Shown piece by piece: positions 26,131 to 35,256 of a stretch of 64,000 bases of DNA (positions within the stretch are counted from its first letter, which is position 1; each line of letters begins with the position of its first letter). The translations under genes and the position numbers were made by a program. The stretch comes from Rhodovarius lipocyclicus (GTDB lineage Bacteria > Pseudomonadota > Alphaproteobacteria > Acetobacterales > Acetobacteraceae). The notes beneath the pieces were generated by a model that made no database searches, had not been told where the DNA came from, and saw nothing but the letters and a program-made list of their open reading frames with translations. The DNA is taken from the NCBI RefSeq assembly GCF_009900765.1, contig NZ_JAAABL010000015.1, forward strand, positions 1 to 64,000, read 5' to 3'.

Positions 26131-26561
26131 TGGAAGAGGATTTCGGTTTCGGCGGTCCGGGCCCAGAGGACCGGGCCAACGCGGCGGCCGCCCTGTCCGC
26201 CGCGCTGCGGCGGGAAGCCGCGACCCTGGCCCAGGCCGCCGCCGGCCTGCGCGCCTGCCTGCCCGGCCCCACCGATGGCGGGCCCATCAGCGATGTGCGC
26301 CGCGCGCGCTCGGTGGCCGATGCGGCTTCCGACGCGGCGCTGCTGGCCGCGCTGCTGCTGGACGCGGCCTCGGCCATCGCGGAGCTGCCTTCCGACCTGC
26401 CGGCGCGGTTGCAGCGCGCGGCCCAGCGGGTGGGGCTCGGCCCCGCCATGCTGGTGCCGGCCATCCGCGCCGCCGCCTTGGCGCTGCCCACCGACGATGG
26501 CTCCGCGCGGATCGCGGCGGCGCTGATCGCTGACGAACTCGGCTCCGCGCTGGCGGGCTGA
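26130..26561 (+). CDS. Hypothetical helical protein between pth and ychF
   Basis: A 143-residue, alanine-rich, probably all-helical protein with no family I recognise. It begins MEEDFGFGGPGPEDRANAAAALSAALRREAATLAQAAAGLRACL. The start is translationally coupled to pth, with AGGAGCGG as Shine-Dalgarno inside the pth 3' end. No signal peptide or membrane span. It sits in an otherwise housekeeping operon (rplY-pth-ychF), so expression is likely. Confidence 0.65.
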   Translation: MEEDFGFGGPGPEDRANAAAALSAALRREAATLAQAAAGLRACLPGPTDGGPISDVRRARSVADAASDAALLAALLLDAASAIAELPSDLPARLQRAAQRVGLGPAMLVPAIRAAALALPTDDGSARIAAALIADELGSALAG

Positions 26562-26585
26562 CCCCTTTCTTTCAGGACCAATTCC

Positions 26586-27680
26586 ATGGGTTTCAACTGC
26601 GGCATCGTCGGGCTTCCCAATGTGGGCAAGTCCACCCTGTTCAACGCGCTGACGGAAACGGCGGCGGCGCAGGCGGCCAACTATCCCTTCTGCACCATCG
26701 AGCCGAATGTCGGCCGCGTGGCGGTGCCCGACCCGCGGCTGAATGAGCTGACGCGCGTGGGCAAAAGCCAGAAGACGGTGCCCACCAGCCTGGAATTCGT
26801 GGACATCGCGGGGCTGGTGCGCGGCGCCAGCAAGGGCGAGGGGCTGGGCAACCAGTTCCTGGCGAATATCCGGGAAACGGACGCGATCATCCATGTGCTG
26901 CGCTGCTTCGAGGATGGGGACATCACCCATGTCGAAGGCAGCGTGGACCCGGTGCGCGATGCCGCGACCGTCGAGACCGAGCTGATGCTGACCGACCTGG
27001 ACAGCCTGGAGCGCCGGGCCCAGGGGCTGGTGAAGCGCGCGCGCGGCGGAGACAAGGAATCGCAGGCGCAGATGGCGCTGATCGAGCCGCTGATCAAGGC
27101 GCTGTCCGAGGGCCGGCCCGCCCGCACCGCCGTGCCGAAGGGCGAGGAAGCCAACGCCGCCAAGCTGCAACTGCTGACCACCAAGCCCGTGCTGTATGTG
27201 TGCAATGTCGAGGAGGCCTCGGCCGCCACCGGCAACGCCCACAGCGCCCGGGTGGAGGAAATGGCCAAGGCCGAGGGTGGCCGCGCCGTGATCGTCTCGG
27301 CCGCCATCGAGGCCGAGATCAGCCAGATGCCGCAGGAGGACCGGGGCGATTTCCTGTCCTCGCTGGGGCTGCATGACAGCGGCCTCGATCGCATCATCCG
27401 CGCGGGCTACGACCTGCTGGGCCTGATCACCTATTTCACCGTGGGCCCGAAGGAGGCCCGCGCCTGGACCATCATCAAGGGCACCAAGGCCCCGGGCGCG
27501 GCGGGCGTGATCCATGGCGATTTCGAGCGCGGCTTCATCGCGGCGGAAACCATCGCCTATGCCGACTATGTCGCCCTGGGCGGCGAGGCGGGCGCCAAGG
27601 AAGCCGGCAAGATGCGGGTGGAAGGCAAGGAATACGTCGTGAAGGACGGCGACGTGATGCTGTTCCGCTTCAACGTCTGA
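26586..27680 (+). CDS. ychF: Ribosome-binding ATPase YchF/Obg-like
   Basis: A 364-residue P-loop protein that binds ribosomes and hydrolyses ATP in preference to GTP. P-loop GLPNVGKST at residues 9-17, switch DIAGLVRGASKGEGLGNQFL, and NVEE in place of the NKxD base-specificity motif, which is the known mark of YchF. The C-terminal TGS domain includes ARAWTIIKGTKAPGAAGVIHGDFERGFIAAE. Complete, normal length. Confidence 0.97.
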   Translation: MGFNCGIVGLPNVGKSTLFNALTETAAAQAANYPFCTIEPNVGRVAVPDPRLNELTRVGKSQKTVPTSLEFVDIAGLVRGASKGEGLGNQFLANIRETDAIIHVLRCFEDGDITHVEGSVDPVRDAATVETELMLTDLDSLERRAQGLVKRARGGDKESQAQMALIEPLIKALSEGRPARTAVPKGEEANAAKLQLLTTKPVLYVCNVEEASAATGNAHSARVEEMAKAEGGRAVIVSAAIEAEISQMPQEDRGDFLSSLGLHDSGLDRIIRAGYDLLGLITYFTVGPKEARAWTIIKGTKAPGAAGVIHGDFERGFIAAETIAYADYVALGGEAGAKEAGKMRVEGKEYVVKDGDVMLFRFNV

Positions 27681-27759
27681 AGCGCCTTTCACGCGGCGGC
27701 TTACGATTTCTTAGTTACCGGCTGGGTAATTCCTCCTTCAGTCAATCTGGAGGAAGCCC

Positions 27760-29445
27760 ATGTCCCGCTGGTTCGCCGTGTCGCTGTCCCGCCAATTGGG
27801 GGTGCTGCTGGGGCTGCTGGCCCTGGTCGCCCTGGGCGGCGCCCTGGCCTCCGCCCTCGTGATCCGCACCTTGGGTGAGGATCTGCACGAACAGCGCCGC
27901 GTCGCGGAAATGGCCCTGCGGACCGAGGCGTTGAACGGCGCCGTCTATGCCGCGGTGGCCGAAAGCCGGGGCCTCTACATGGCCCGCTCCGCCGAGGAGA
28001 TCGAGCGTTTCGGCCAGGGGCTGACCACCCAGCTGGACCGGCTGCGCCGCGATGGCGAGGCCCTGCTGGCCCTGGCCGACGCGACCGAGCGCGCGACGCT
28101 GGCCCCCCTGGTCGCCACGGCCGAGCAGTTCCGCCGCTTCCGGCAGGAGGTGCTGCGCACCGCCCGGGCTGAGGGCGCCGCGGCCGCCGACCGCGTGGGC
28201 AACAATGACGCGAACCGGGCCAACCGCCTGGCGCTGAACGCGGCGCTGGAGGCGGAGCTGCGCCGCATCGCCGCCCGCAGCCGCGCCGTGCTGGAACTGG
28301 CGGAGCGGCAAATGGCGACGACCCAACGGGCCCTGCCCGGGGGCGTGGCTGTCTGCTCGGTGCTGCTGTTCGTCCTAGCGCTGCTGGTGATGCGCCGCCG
28401 CGTGGCCGCCCCCTTGCTGGACGCGACGGACCGCATCCGCGCCATCGCCGCCGCGGACCTGACGGAACGCCCCATGCCGCCCGCCCGCGCCGATGAGGTG
28501 GGCCAGCTGCTGGTGGCCGCCGAGGCGCTGCGCGCCCGCCTAGCCCAGCTGACGCTGGAGGAAGCCGCGGCGCGGGAGGCAGAGGCCCAGGCCCAGCTGC
28601 GCCGCGCCGCCCGCGATGCCGCGCTGACGGCCTTCGAGGGCGAGATCGGCGGCGCCATGGGCCGCCTGCAGGACGCCGCCGGCGGGCTGGAGGATCTGGC
28701 GACCAGCCTGTCCGGCGCGGCGCGGCAGGGCACGGAGGCCGGCGGCGCCATGAGCCGCGCCGCCGATGGCGCGGCCCATGATGTGGGCACCGTCGCCTCC
28801 GCCGCCGAGGAATTGACCGCCAGCATCCAGGAGATCTCGCGCCAGGCGGCCTCGGTGGCCGAGGCCGCGCGTGGCGCCACCCGCGCCGCGGAGGCCAGCG
28901 ACGGCACGGTCCGCGCCCTGGCCGAGGGCGCGAACAAGGTGGGGGAGGTGGTGCGGCTGATCGAGAGCATCGCCGCTCAGACCAACCTGCTGGCGCTGAA
29001 CGCCACCATCGAGGCCGCGCGCGCGGGCGATGCCGGCAAGGGCTTCGCGGTGGTGGCCGGGGAGGTGAAGGCGCTGGCGGCCCAGACCGCCAAGGCCACG
29101 GATGAGATCGGGGGCCAGATCGCCGCGATGCGCGATGCGACGGGGGCGGCCGTGACCGCCATCCAGGGCATCACCCACACGATCGGGGAGCTGGGCAATA
29201 TCAGCCAGGGCATCGCCGACGCGGTGGAGCAGCAGCGCGAGGCGACGAACGAGATCGCCCGCGCGGCGGCCGCCGCCGCGGGGGGCACCAGCCAGGTCAG
29301 CGTTCAGGTGGCATCCCTGCGGGAAACGGCGGGCAGCACCGAGAGCAATGCCGGCGCCGTGCTGCGCGCCGCCTCTGGCCTGCAGGAGGAAACGCACGGC
29401 ATGGCCGGGATCGTCGGGCGGTTCCGGGCGGCGATGGCCGCCTGA
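27760..29445 (+). CDS. Methyl-accepting chemotaxis protein
   Basis: A 561-residue membrane chemoreceptor. TM1 is about residues 13-35, the periplasmic helical sensor about 36-190, TM2 about 192-211, then HAMP (about 212-265). The cytoplasmic signalling hairpin has the conserved tip [33 protein letters not shown]-x-EVK-x-LA. Its sensor looks like a plain four-helix bundle, so the ligand is unknown. It has its own Shine-Dalgarno (GGAGGAAG) and a 79-base AT-richer gap before it. No flagellar or che genes are in the window. Confidence 0.95.
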   Translation: MSRWFAVSLSRQLGVLLGLLALVALGGALASALVIRTLGEDLHEQRRVAEMALRTEALNGAVYAAVAESRGLYMARSAEEIERFGQGLTTQLDRLRRDGEALLALADATERATLAPLVATAEQFRRFRQEVLRTARAEGAAAADRVGNNDANRANRLALNAALEAELRRIAARSRAVLELAERQMATTQRALPGGVAVCSVLLFVLALLVMRRRVAAPLLDATDRIRAIAAADLTERPMPPARADEVGQLLVAAEALRARLAQLTLEEAAAREAEAQAQLRRAARDAALTAFEGEIGGAMGRLQDAAGGLEDLATSLSGAARQGTEAGGAMSRAADGAAHDVGTVASAAEELTASIQEISRQAASVAEAARGATRAAEASDGTVRALAEGANKVGEVVRLIESIAAQTNLLALNATIEAARAGDAGKGFAVVAGEVKALAAQTAKATDEIGGQIAAMRDATGAAVTAIQGITHTIGELGNISQGIADAVEQQREATNEIARAAAAAAGGTSQVSVQVASLRETAGSTESNAGAVLRAASGLQEETHGMAGIVGRFRAAMAA

Positions 29446-29454
29446 GCGAAGGCG

Positions 29455-30177
29455 CTACAGCCCCTTCCAGGTCAGCACCAGCACATCCCGGCAGGAGGGG
29501 CGGGTGGCATCGGCGGGCTTCACGGGGGAAACCCCGTGCATCACCCGGGCATCGTCCACGAAGGCGGTGTCCAGCAGCCCGTCCAGGGTGAAGCGCGCCA
29601 GCTCGTCGCCCGCGTCGTTGGTGATCACCGTCTCGCCGCCCGCCAGGTTGGTGCGGGCGATCATGGCGATCATCACGAAATCCACGCCGTCATGGTGCAC
29701 GCCCTCGGGCGTCGGGTAGCCGGGGAAGCCGGCGGCGGCCTCGATGCGGAACTGGTGCATCTCGATGAACCAGGGCGTCGCGGGGCGCAGGTCGTTCACC
29801 ACGCCGGTGCCGAAGGCCAGCAGCGCCTCCAGCGCCGGGCCATGGGCGATGGCGTCCTCCACCGGGGCGAACCAGCGGTCCAGCCCGCCATTCAGGCTGT
29901 TGTGCACGGTGGCCTGGAAATGCGGGCGGTGCAGGTTGCGCAGCGCGGGCCGGCCGGGCAGGGCGTTGAAGCTGGTGTGACGGCGGCGGCGATAGCGCCC
30001 GCCATCGGCCATGAAGCGGTCGGTTTCCAGCCGGTTCCAGCTTTCCGCGAACTCCGCCAGCGCCGCGGCGGGCACGGGCAGGCTGGCGGCCATCTGCGCC
30101 GGGCGCAGGCGGGTGAAGCCTTGCTCCCGCAGCAGAGACACGGTGTCGGGCTGCTGGAAATCCTCTGCAGCGGCCAT
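29455..30177 (-). CDS. 2-oxoglutarate/Fe(II) dioxygenase (BsmA/IDO-like family)
   Basis: A 240-residue oxygenase probably hydroxylating a free amino acid or similar small acid. The iron-binding triad is visible as H161-x-D163 (VHHDGVD) and H214 (RVMHGVSPV), and the C-terminal R-P-S-x-R-D-V-L segment would hold 2-oxoglutarate. The family (2OG-Fe_dioxy) contains L-isoleucine 4-dioxygenase and the biofilm-linked BsmA. The start at 30177 lies one base after the Fe-S gene's stop, so the two are co-transcribed. Confidence 0.85.
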   Translation of the reverse strand: MAAAEDFQQPDTVSLLREQGFTRLRPAQMAASLPVPAAALAEFAESWNRLETDRFMADGGRYRRRRHTSFNALPGRPALRNLHRPHFQATVHNSLNGGLDRWFAPVEDAIAHGPALEALLAFGTGVVNDLRPATPWFIEMHQFRIEAAAGFPGYPTPEGVHHDGVDFVMIAMIARTNLAGGETVITNDAGDELARFTLDGLLDTAFVDDARVMHGVSPVKPADATRPSCRDVLVLTWKGL

Positions 30178-30178
30178 G

Positions 30179-30961
30179 TTATGAACCCTCCCCGATCGGC
30201 GGCACGGTCGCGGTGCTGCCAGCCAGCACTTCCGCCACATGCCGCACGCGAACCCCCATATGGCCTTCGCGCTTCAGGCGTCCGGCCATGTTGAGCAGAC
30301 AGCCCATATCCCCGGCCAGCAGCGTGTCGGCGCCGGTGGCGGTGATGTCCGCCACCTTGTCCGCCACCATGCGGGTGCTGATCTCCGGGTACTTCACGCA
30401 GAAGGTGCCGCCGAAGCCGCAGCACAGTTCCGTGTTGGGCAATTCCTTCACCGCCAGCCCCTCGATGCCCGAGAGCAGGGCGCGCGGCTGCGCGCGCACC
30501 CCCAACTCCCGCAGGCCGGAGCAGCTGTCGTGATAGGCCGCGACCCCCTGATAGGTGCCGGCCACGCGCCTGACCCCCAGCACATCGTGCAGGAAGGCGG
30601 TCAGTTCGAAGGTGCGCCCGGCGAGTTCCACGGCGCGGCGGTGCCACTCCGGGTCCTCATGCGCGAACAGGGCGGGGTAGTGGTGGCTGATCATGCCGGC
30701 GCAGCTGCCGCTGGGCGCCACCACGTAATCGAAGCCGGCGAAGGCGCCGATCACCTGGCGGGCGATCTCCTGCGCGGTGCGGCGGTCGCCGCCGTTATAG
30801 GCGGGCTGGCCGCAGCAGGTCTGGCTGGGCGGCACTTCCACCGCGCAGCCCGCATCCTCCAGCAGCTTGATGGCGGCGAAGCCAACGCTGGGGCGGTGCA
30901 GATCCACGAGGCAGGTCACGAACAGCGCGATGCGCGGCTGTCCGCCTTGGGGCTTGGCCAT
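30179..30961 (-). CDS. LutA/GlcF-like Fe-S (CCG-domain) protein
   Basis: A 260-residue cytoplasmic redox protein with two cysteine-rich CCG domains: CLVD...QTCCGQPAYNGG (C17, C49, C50) and DSCSGLRELG...ELCCGFGGTFC. It matches LutA of the lactate-utilisation LutABC complex in length and motifs. LutB and LutC are absent here, so the electron partner is unclear. It is transcribed with the dioxygenase at 29455. Possible starts are 30961 (used) and 30973; neither has a good Shine-Dalgarno. The GC-rich gap 30974-31130 holds only small hairpins. Confidence 0.88.
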   Translation of the reverse strand: MAKPQGGQPRIALFVTCLVDLHRPSVGFAAIKLLEDAGCAVEVPPSQTCCGQPAYNGGDRRTAQEIARQVIGAFAGFDYVVAPSGSCAGMISHHYPALFAHEDPEWHRRAVELAGRTFELTAFLHDVLGVRRVAGTYQGVAAYHDSCSGLRELGVRAQPRALLSGIEGLAVKELPNTELCCGFGGTFCVKYPEISTRMVADKVADITATGADTLLAGDMGCLLNMAGRLKREGHMGVRVRHVAEVLAGSTATVPPIGEGS

Positions 30962-31130
30962 AGTGGGCAGCATAAGGCGCTGTGCGCATGAGGGAAATGC
31001 CCGCCTTGCGGCCCAGACTGGACCGTGGCGCGGGGCGCCGCCCCTGAGAGGGGGGAGGCGGCGGCCCGATGGGCCCTGGCCGGCTGGCGGCGAGGGCTGC
31101 GGCCTGTGGCCCGGATGGGCCGGGGCCGTA

Positions 31131-31298
31131 TCAGGCCGAGATGATCTTCCAGGCCACATGGACCAGCACGCCGCCCAGGGCGACGACGCAGCCCATCAGC
31201 ACGACGCGCAGGCCGAACAGCACGACATTGCCGGCGCCAGCCTGCGGGGGCTCGGCGACCATGGTGGAACGGGGGGGGGACATACGGGCACCGCTCAC
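31131..31298 (-). CDS. 55-residue single-span membrane protein
   Basis: A short frame supported by a perfect AGGAGG (31307-31312 on the complementary strand) eight bases from a GTG start at 31298. It encodes about 23 polar residues, one hydrophobic helix (VVLFGLRVVLMGCVVALGGVLVHVAW) and the tail KIISA, so probably an N-in inner-membrane peptide. An in-frame ATG at 31283 is a weaker alternative. A run of nine C (on the coding strand) follows that ATG, within the reading frame, where slippage would destroy the protein. No family recognised. Confidence 0.7.
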   Translation of the reverse strand: MSGARMSPPRSTMVAEPPQAGAGNVVLFGLRVVLMGCVVALGGVLVHVAWKIISA

Positions 31299-31483
31299 GC
31301 TGAAAACCTCCTGTTTTGCGGCGCTGGAACCCCGAATGGTCCACCGTCGCGGTAAGCTTTCTCAGCATGCCGCCCTGCTGGCATGCAACCGAATATTTGG
31401 TGAGATTGTCTCAAAATACGAGACTGCGCCTGAAATAGAGCTATTCTCTCGCGGATGTGATTGGGGCGGTTGCAACGCCCCGC

Positions 31484-32446
31484 TCAATCGATCGACAGGT
31501 TCATTCGCGCGACTGCTTCCCGCTCATAGGCCGTCCTCTCCCGCGCGAATTCCAGATAGGCCTGCGGGTCCAGATATTCGTCCGGCAGGTCCCATTGGCG
31601 CATGATGCGCTGGCTCTGTTCGTCCAGCAGCGCCTTGCGCAGGGCGCGGTGCAGGAAATCCACCACCTCCGGCTCCATGCCGCGCGGCCCGGCGATGCCA
31701 TAAGGGCTGGTGACGCTGATGCCATAGCCCAGATCCTTCAGCGTGGGCACATCGGGCAGGTCCGGCAGGCGGGTGGGGGTCCACACGCTCAGCGCGCGGA
31801 ACTGCCCGGCCAGCACCTGTTCCCGCCAGGTCTGCGAGTCGCTGATGGCGTGGATCTGCCGGCCCAGCAGCGCCGTCACCCCCTCCTGGCTGCCGCGGAA
31901 GGGGACATGGGTCATCGACCCGCCCTCCCGCTCCAGCAGGCTTTCCATGGCGATGTGGTTGGTGGTGGCGATGCCGGAGGTGGAATAGGTCAGTTCCCCC
32001 GGGCGGCGGCGGGTGGCCTCCATCAGCTCCGCCCAGCTGCGCCAGGGCGAGTCGTTGCGCACCACCGTGCCGAACACGAAACCCGTGACCTGCATGATGT
32101 AGGTGAAGTCCGTCACCGGGTCCCAGGTGGGCTGCCGCGTCAGGAAGGGGTGGCGGATGATGGACAAATGGTGGTGCGCCAGGGTGTAGCCGTCGGGCCG
32201 GGCCTGCTGCACCAGCTGGATGGCGGCCCGGGTGCCGCGCGCGCCGGCCACGTTCTCGATCACGATGGATTGCCCGTGATCCTGCTGGAACACGTCGAAC
32301 ATGCGCCGATGCAGCGCGTCCAGGCTGCCGCCGGGCGGCCACGGGATCAGGAAGCGGATGGAGCGGTTGGGAAAACGCGCCTGGCCGAAGGCGGGCGTGG
32401 CGAGTGCCAGCACGCCGCCGAAGGCGGCACGGCGGGGGATGAGCAT
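31484..32446 (-). CDS. Bug-type (TctC) tripartite tricarboxylate binding protein
   Basis: A 320-residue periplasmic binding protein. Signal MLIPRRAAFGGVLALATPAFGQA, then NRSIRFLIPWPPGGSLDALHRRM, QSIVIENVAGARGTRAAIQLV, DGYTLAHHHLS, and LTYSTSGIATTNHIAMESL. It is a close paralogue of the next gene upstream (62 bases away), sharing the YSTSGIATTNH block and THVPFRGS-x-EGVTALLG, so the pair arose by tandem duplication. A GGGGCG/CGCCCC hairpin just past its stop (31463-31481) may end the transcript. No TctAB partner is nearby. Confidence 0.92.
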   Translation of the reverse strand: MLIPRRAAFGGVLALATPAFGQARFPNRSIRFLIPWPPGGSLDALHRRMFDVFQQDHGQSIVIENVAGARGTRAAIQLVQQARPDGYTLAHHHLSIIRHPFLTRQPTWDPVTDFTYIMQVTGFVFGTVVRNDSPWRSWAELMEATRRRPGELTYSTSGIATTNHIAMESLLEREGGSMTHVPFRGSQEGVTALLGRQIHAISDSQTWREQVLAGQFRALSVWTPTRLPDLPDVPTLKDLGYGISVTSPYGIAGPRGMEPEVVDFLHRALRKALLDEQSQRIMRQWDLPDEYLDPQAYLEFARERTAYEREAVARMNLSID

Positions 32447-32508
32447 GCGGAAGACCTCCCTGTAAGGGCGCGGGCCCTCTTGTGGGGCCCTGCGCGAGGC
32501 GGTGGCGG

Positions 32509-33486
32509 CTATTCCATGCGGATGCCGAGGCGGGTGATGATCGCGCGTTCCTGCTCGGCCCGCTGGCGGATGAAATCCGTGTATTGCTCGGTGCTGAGAT
32601 AGACGAGCGGCATGTCGAACTGTTCGCGCACGCGGGTGTTGTCGGGGCTGAACAGCCCTTCCTTCAGCACGTCGTGCAGCACGCGCACCACGCCATTGTC
32701 CATGCGCGGCGGGCCGCTGACGCCGTAGTTGCTGGTGACGACCATGTCGTGCCCCAGCTCCCTCAGCGTGGGCACGGTGGGGAAGCGCCGGGCGCGCTCG
32801 GCGCTCCAGACGCTCAGCAGGCGCATCTGCCCCGCCTCCACCTGCGGCGCCCAGGCGGAGCTGTCGGCCACCATGTCCACCTGGCCGCCGAGAGCCGCCG
32901 TCACGCCCTCATTGCTGCCGCGGAAGGGCACGTGCAGCAGCTCGATGCCTTCCTTGGCCGCGATCTCCTCCATCGCCAGATGGTTGGTGGTGGCGATGCC
33001 GGAGGTCGAATAGGTCACCTTGCCCGGGTTCGCCTTGGCATAGGCGACCATGGCGCGGAAATCCGCGAAGCGCGAATTGGCGGGCACGGCCATGCCGAAC
33101 AGCCAGCCGGTCAGGCCGATGATGTGGGTGAAATCGGTCGTCGCATCCCATTGCGGGCGGCTGACCAGCATGGGCCGGCGCACGACGGACAGGTGCATCT
33201 GCCCCAGCGTGTAGCCATCGGGCCGGGCCTCCCGCGCCAGATACACGGCATGCAGCGTGCCCCCGGCGCCCGAGCGGTTTTCCACCAGCATGGGCTGGCC
33301 CAGGGCGCGGGTCGTCAGGTCCGACAGGCTGCGCAGCTGTGCGTCGGCGCTGCCGCCGGGCGGCCAGGGCACGATGAGGCGGATGGGGCGGTCGGGGCGC
33401 CAGGCCCCCTGGGCATAGGCCGGGGCGCACAGCCCAGCGGCCCCAAGGGGCAGCGCCAGCGCTGCCCGTCGGGTGATGATCGACAT
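32509..33486 (-). CDS. Bug-type (TctC) tripartite tricarboxylate binding protein
   Basis: A 325-residue periplasmic binding protein with signal MSIITRRAALALPLGAAGLCAPAYAQG, then DRPIRLIVPWPPGGSADAQLRSL, PMLVENRSGAGGTLHAVYLA, DGYTLGQMHLSVV, and VTYSTSGIATTNHLAMEEI. The start has GGAGG 7 bases upstream on the coding strand. It leads a two-gene Bug unit with its paralogue at 31484. Confidence 0.92.
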   Translation of the reverse strand: MSIITRRAALALPLGAAGLCAPAYAQGAWRPDRPIRLIVPWPPGGSADAQLRSLSDLTTRALGQPMLVENRSGAGGTLHAVYLAREARPDGYTLGQMHLSVVRRPMLVSRPQWDATTDFTHIIGLTGWLFGMAVPANSRFADFRAMVAYAKANPGKVTYSTSGIATTNHLAMEEIAAKEGIELLHVPFRGSNEGVTAALGGQVDMVADSSAWAPQVEAGQMRLLSVWSAERARRFPTVPTLRELGHDMVVTSNYGVSGPPRMDNGVVRVLHDVLKEGLFSPDNTRVREQFDMPLVYLSTEQYTDFIRQRAEQERAIITRLGIRME

Positions 33487-33751
33487 CGTTTCCTCCTGCG
33501 GGGTTTGTCCCGCTTGGCGGCTATCAGGCCATGCCCGGGCATGGCTTGCCAAGCGCGAAGCGCGGCGCGCGTGGCGATGTGTTGTTGCGGTATGTCAATT
33601 GTTGCGATGCGCAAATTTGCGGCGATGCAGAAATCGTCGGCGAGATGATTCATGCCTTGAAGTCCAGCATCGATTCATGTTGAGTCATCAACATATCGTT
33701 ATCAAGAAATTCTGATCCACAGAAAGTCATTGACGGTACGGAGGGTATGGA
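33487..33751. promoter_or_regulatory. AT-richer divergent regulatory gap with a TTGCG/CGCAA palindrome
   Basis: A 265-base region between the Bug pair (leftward) and the GH8 gene (rightward), clearly AT-richer than its surroundings from about 33590 on. It holds the palindrome TTGCG-ATG-CGCAA at 33602-33614, which resembles the sites found before the small membrane genes at 38742 and 38994. I could not find a properly placed -24/-12 pair after it, so its role is open. Confidence 0.4.
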
Positions 33752-34855
33752 ATGAGAATTCCAGCGCCTTTGGTGAATGCTGATGAACCGGAAAGCCGGA
33801 GATGTTTCAACATCGGGCTGATGTCTGTCAGTATATTATTGTATTCATTTACTAATTATGGCTATGGCGCCCAGATGGGGTGGTGGAATTTTTTCCAAAA
33901 TTCCTACTTGTCTGCGGATGGCGCGGTCCGGGATACCGGAAATGAGAATGTTTCCCACTCCGAGGGCCAGGGCTACGGCATGCTCCTGGCCGTGGCCTTC
34001 GGCGACCGCCCGGTCTTCGAGCGCCTGCTGCGCTGGACCCAGGGCAATCTGGGCGTGCGGGACGATGGCTTGTTCGCCTGGCGCAAATATCCCGGCCGCC
34101 CGGTGCAGAGAGACGACAGCAACAACGCCACCGATGGCGATATCCTGATCGCCTGGGCGCTGCTGCGCGCCGCCCGGGCCTGGCAATCCGAGGAATACCG
34201 CCGCCTCGCGGCCCGGATCGCGCGTGAGATCCTGACCAAATGCGTGGTGGAGATCGAGGGCGATCTGGTGCTGCGCCCCGGCAGCGGCGGCTTCGACCGC
34301 CCGACCCATCTGGTCGTCAACCTGTCCTACTATGTGTTTCCTGCCCTGTACGAATTCGCGGCGCAACTGCCGGACCGGCGGTGGAACCGCCTGATCGCCC
34401 ATGGGCTGACCATGATGGACCACGCCCGCTACGGCCGCAGCCGCCTGATCCCGGATTGGGTGGCGCATCCGCGCGGCGTCGGGCGGATGGTGCCCGCGGC
34501 CGGATGGCCCGCCCGCTTTTCTTGGGATGCGGTGCGCATCCCGCTTTACATGGGCTGGGCGGGCCATGCGGCGGACCCGGCGCTCGATCCGGTGATGGAG
34601 TTCTGGTTCGATCCGCGCTGGGCTAGGGGCAGCCCCGCCTGGTGGGATCTGCACCAGGATATCCCGGCCCCTTATGGCGCGACCTCCGGCATCAGGGCCG
34701 TGGCGGCGCTGATGCTGGCCTTGCGGCTGAACACGCGGCGCGAACCGCTCTTTCCCCGCATTTCCGCCAGCGAGGACTACTACAACTGCGCCCTGAACGT
34801 GCTGTCGCGCCTGGCCTGGGCGGAGGCGCGCCCCACCGGCACCCCGATGTCCTGA
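33752..34855 (+). CDS. Glycoside hydrolase family 8 endoglucanase (BcsZ-like)
   Basis: A 367-residue cellulase of the type that trims nascent bacterial cellulose. A short hydrophobic stretch at residues 19-33 may be a signal anchor. The catalytic acid is E71 in HSEGQGYGMLLAV and the conserved acid of the active-site floor is D128 in NNATDGDILIAWAL; GGFDRPTHLVVNLSYYVFPAL is also family-typical. The first 60 codons use AT-rich codons, unlike the rest of the gene, which suggests recent change at the 5' end. No cellulose synthase (bcsA/B/C) genes are in the window, so it is an orphan here. The ATG follows GGAGGG, which lies somewhat far from it. Confidence 0.88.
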   Translation: MRIPAPLVNADEPESRRCFNIGLMSVSILLYSFTNYGYGAQMGWWNFFQNSYLSADGAVRDTGNENVSHSEGQGYGMLLAVAFGDRPVFERLLRWTQGNLGVRDDGLFAWRKYPGRPVQRDDSNNATDGDILIAWALLRAARAWQSEEYRRLAARIAREILTKCVVEIEGDLVLRPGSGGFDRPTHLVVNLSYYVFPALYEFAAQLPDRRWNRLIAHGLTMMDHARYGRSRLIPDWVAHPRGVGRMVPAAGWPARFSWDAVRIPLYMGWAGHAADPALDPVMEFWFDPRWARGSPAWWDLHQDIPAPYGATSGIRAVAALMLALRLNTRREPLFPRISASEDYYNCALNVLSRLAWAEARPTGTPMS

Positions 34856-34856
34856 G

Positions 34857-35120
34857 ATGCGGGAACCGCCATCCCCGGCCGAGCAGGCCCGTGTCGACGC
34901 CCTGGTCACCCATGTGCTGCGGGATGATCAGCAGGAGCTGATCTGCCGGCCCTGCGAATGGGTGCAAGGGCTGGCCATCATCGCGCTGGTGCTGCTGGCG
35001 CTGGTGTTCCGGGGCTGGTTCCGCACGGTCTATGCCGTGTCCAACGTCTCGGTGCCGCTGCTGGCCGGCGGGCTGGTCCTGTGGGAATGGGTCGCCGCCA
35101 GGCTGCGCCGGTCGCGCTGA
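34857..35120 (+). CDS. Small membrane protein downstream of GH8 cellulase
   Basis: An 87-residue protein. The N-terminal about 35 residues are soluble, with [15 protein letters not shown] (a C-x-x-C pair). Two membrane spans (about 38-52 and 62-77) are separated by [12 protein letters not shown], and the end is basic. It begins one base after the cellulase TGA, so the two are translated together; a role in polysaccharide handling is inference. No family recognised. Confidence 0.65.
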   Translation: MREPPSPAEQARVDALVTHVLRDDQQELICRPCEWVQGLAIIALVLLALVFRGWFRTVYAVSNVSVPLLAGGLVLWEWVAARLRRSR

Positions 35121-35256
35121 AAACCCATGCATGCGAAGGCCGCACGGCTGCCCCGCTGCGCGTTCAGCGGGCTTTTGCGGCCATGGGCGATGCCCCGCCT
35201 TGCGCGGCGCGCCGGCTTTCGCCACTTTCCGCCCACATCACGCAAGGGTTGCCTCC

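Noticed and set aside
33487-33751. A sigma-54 promoter for the GH8 gene
   Set aside because: The TTGCG/CGCAA palindrome is present, but no GG-N10-GC pair lies downstream of it at a sensible distance.
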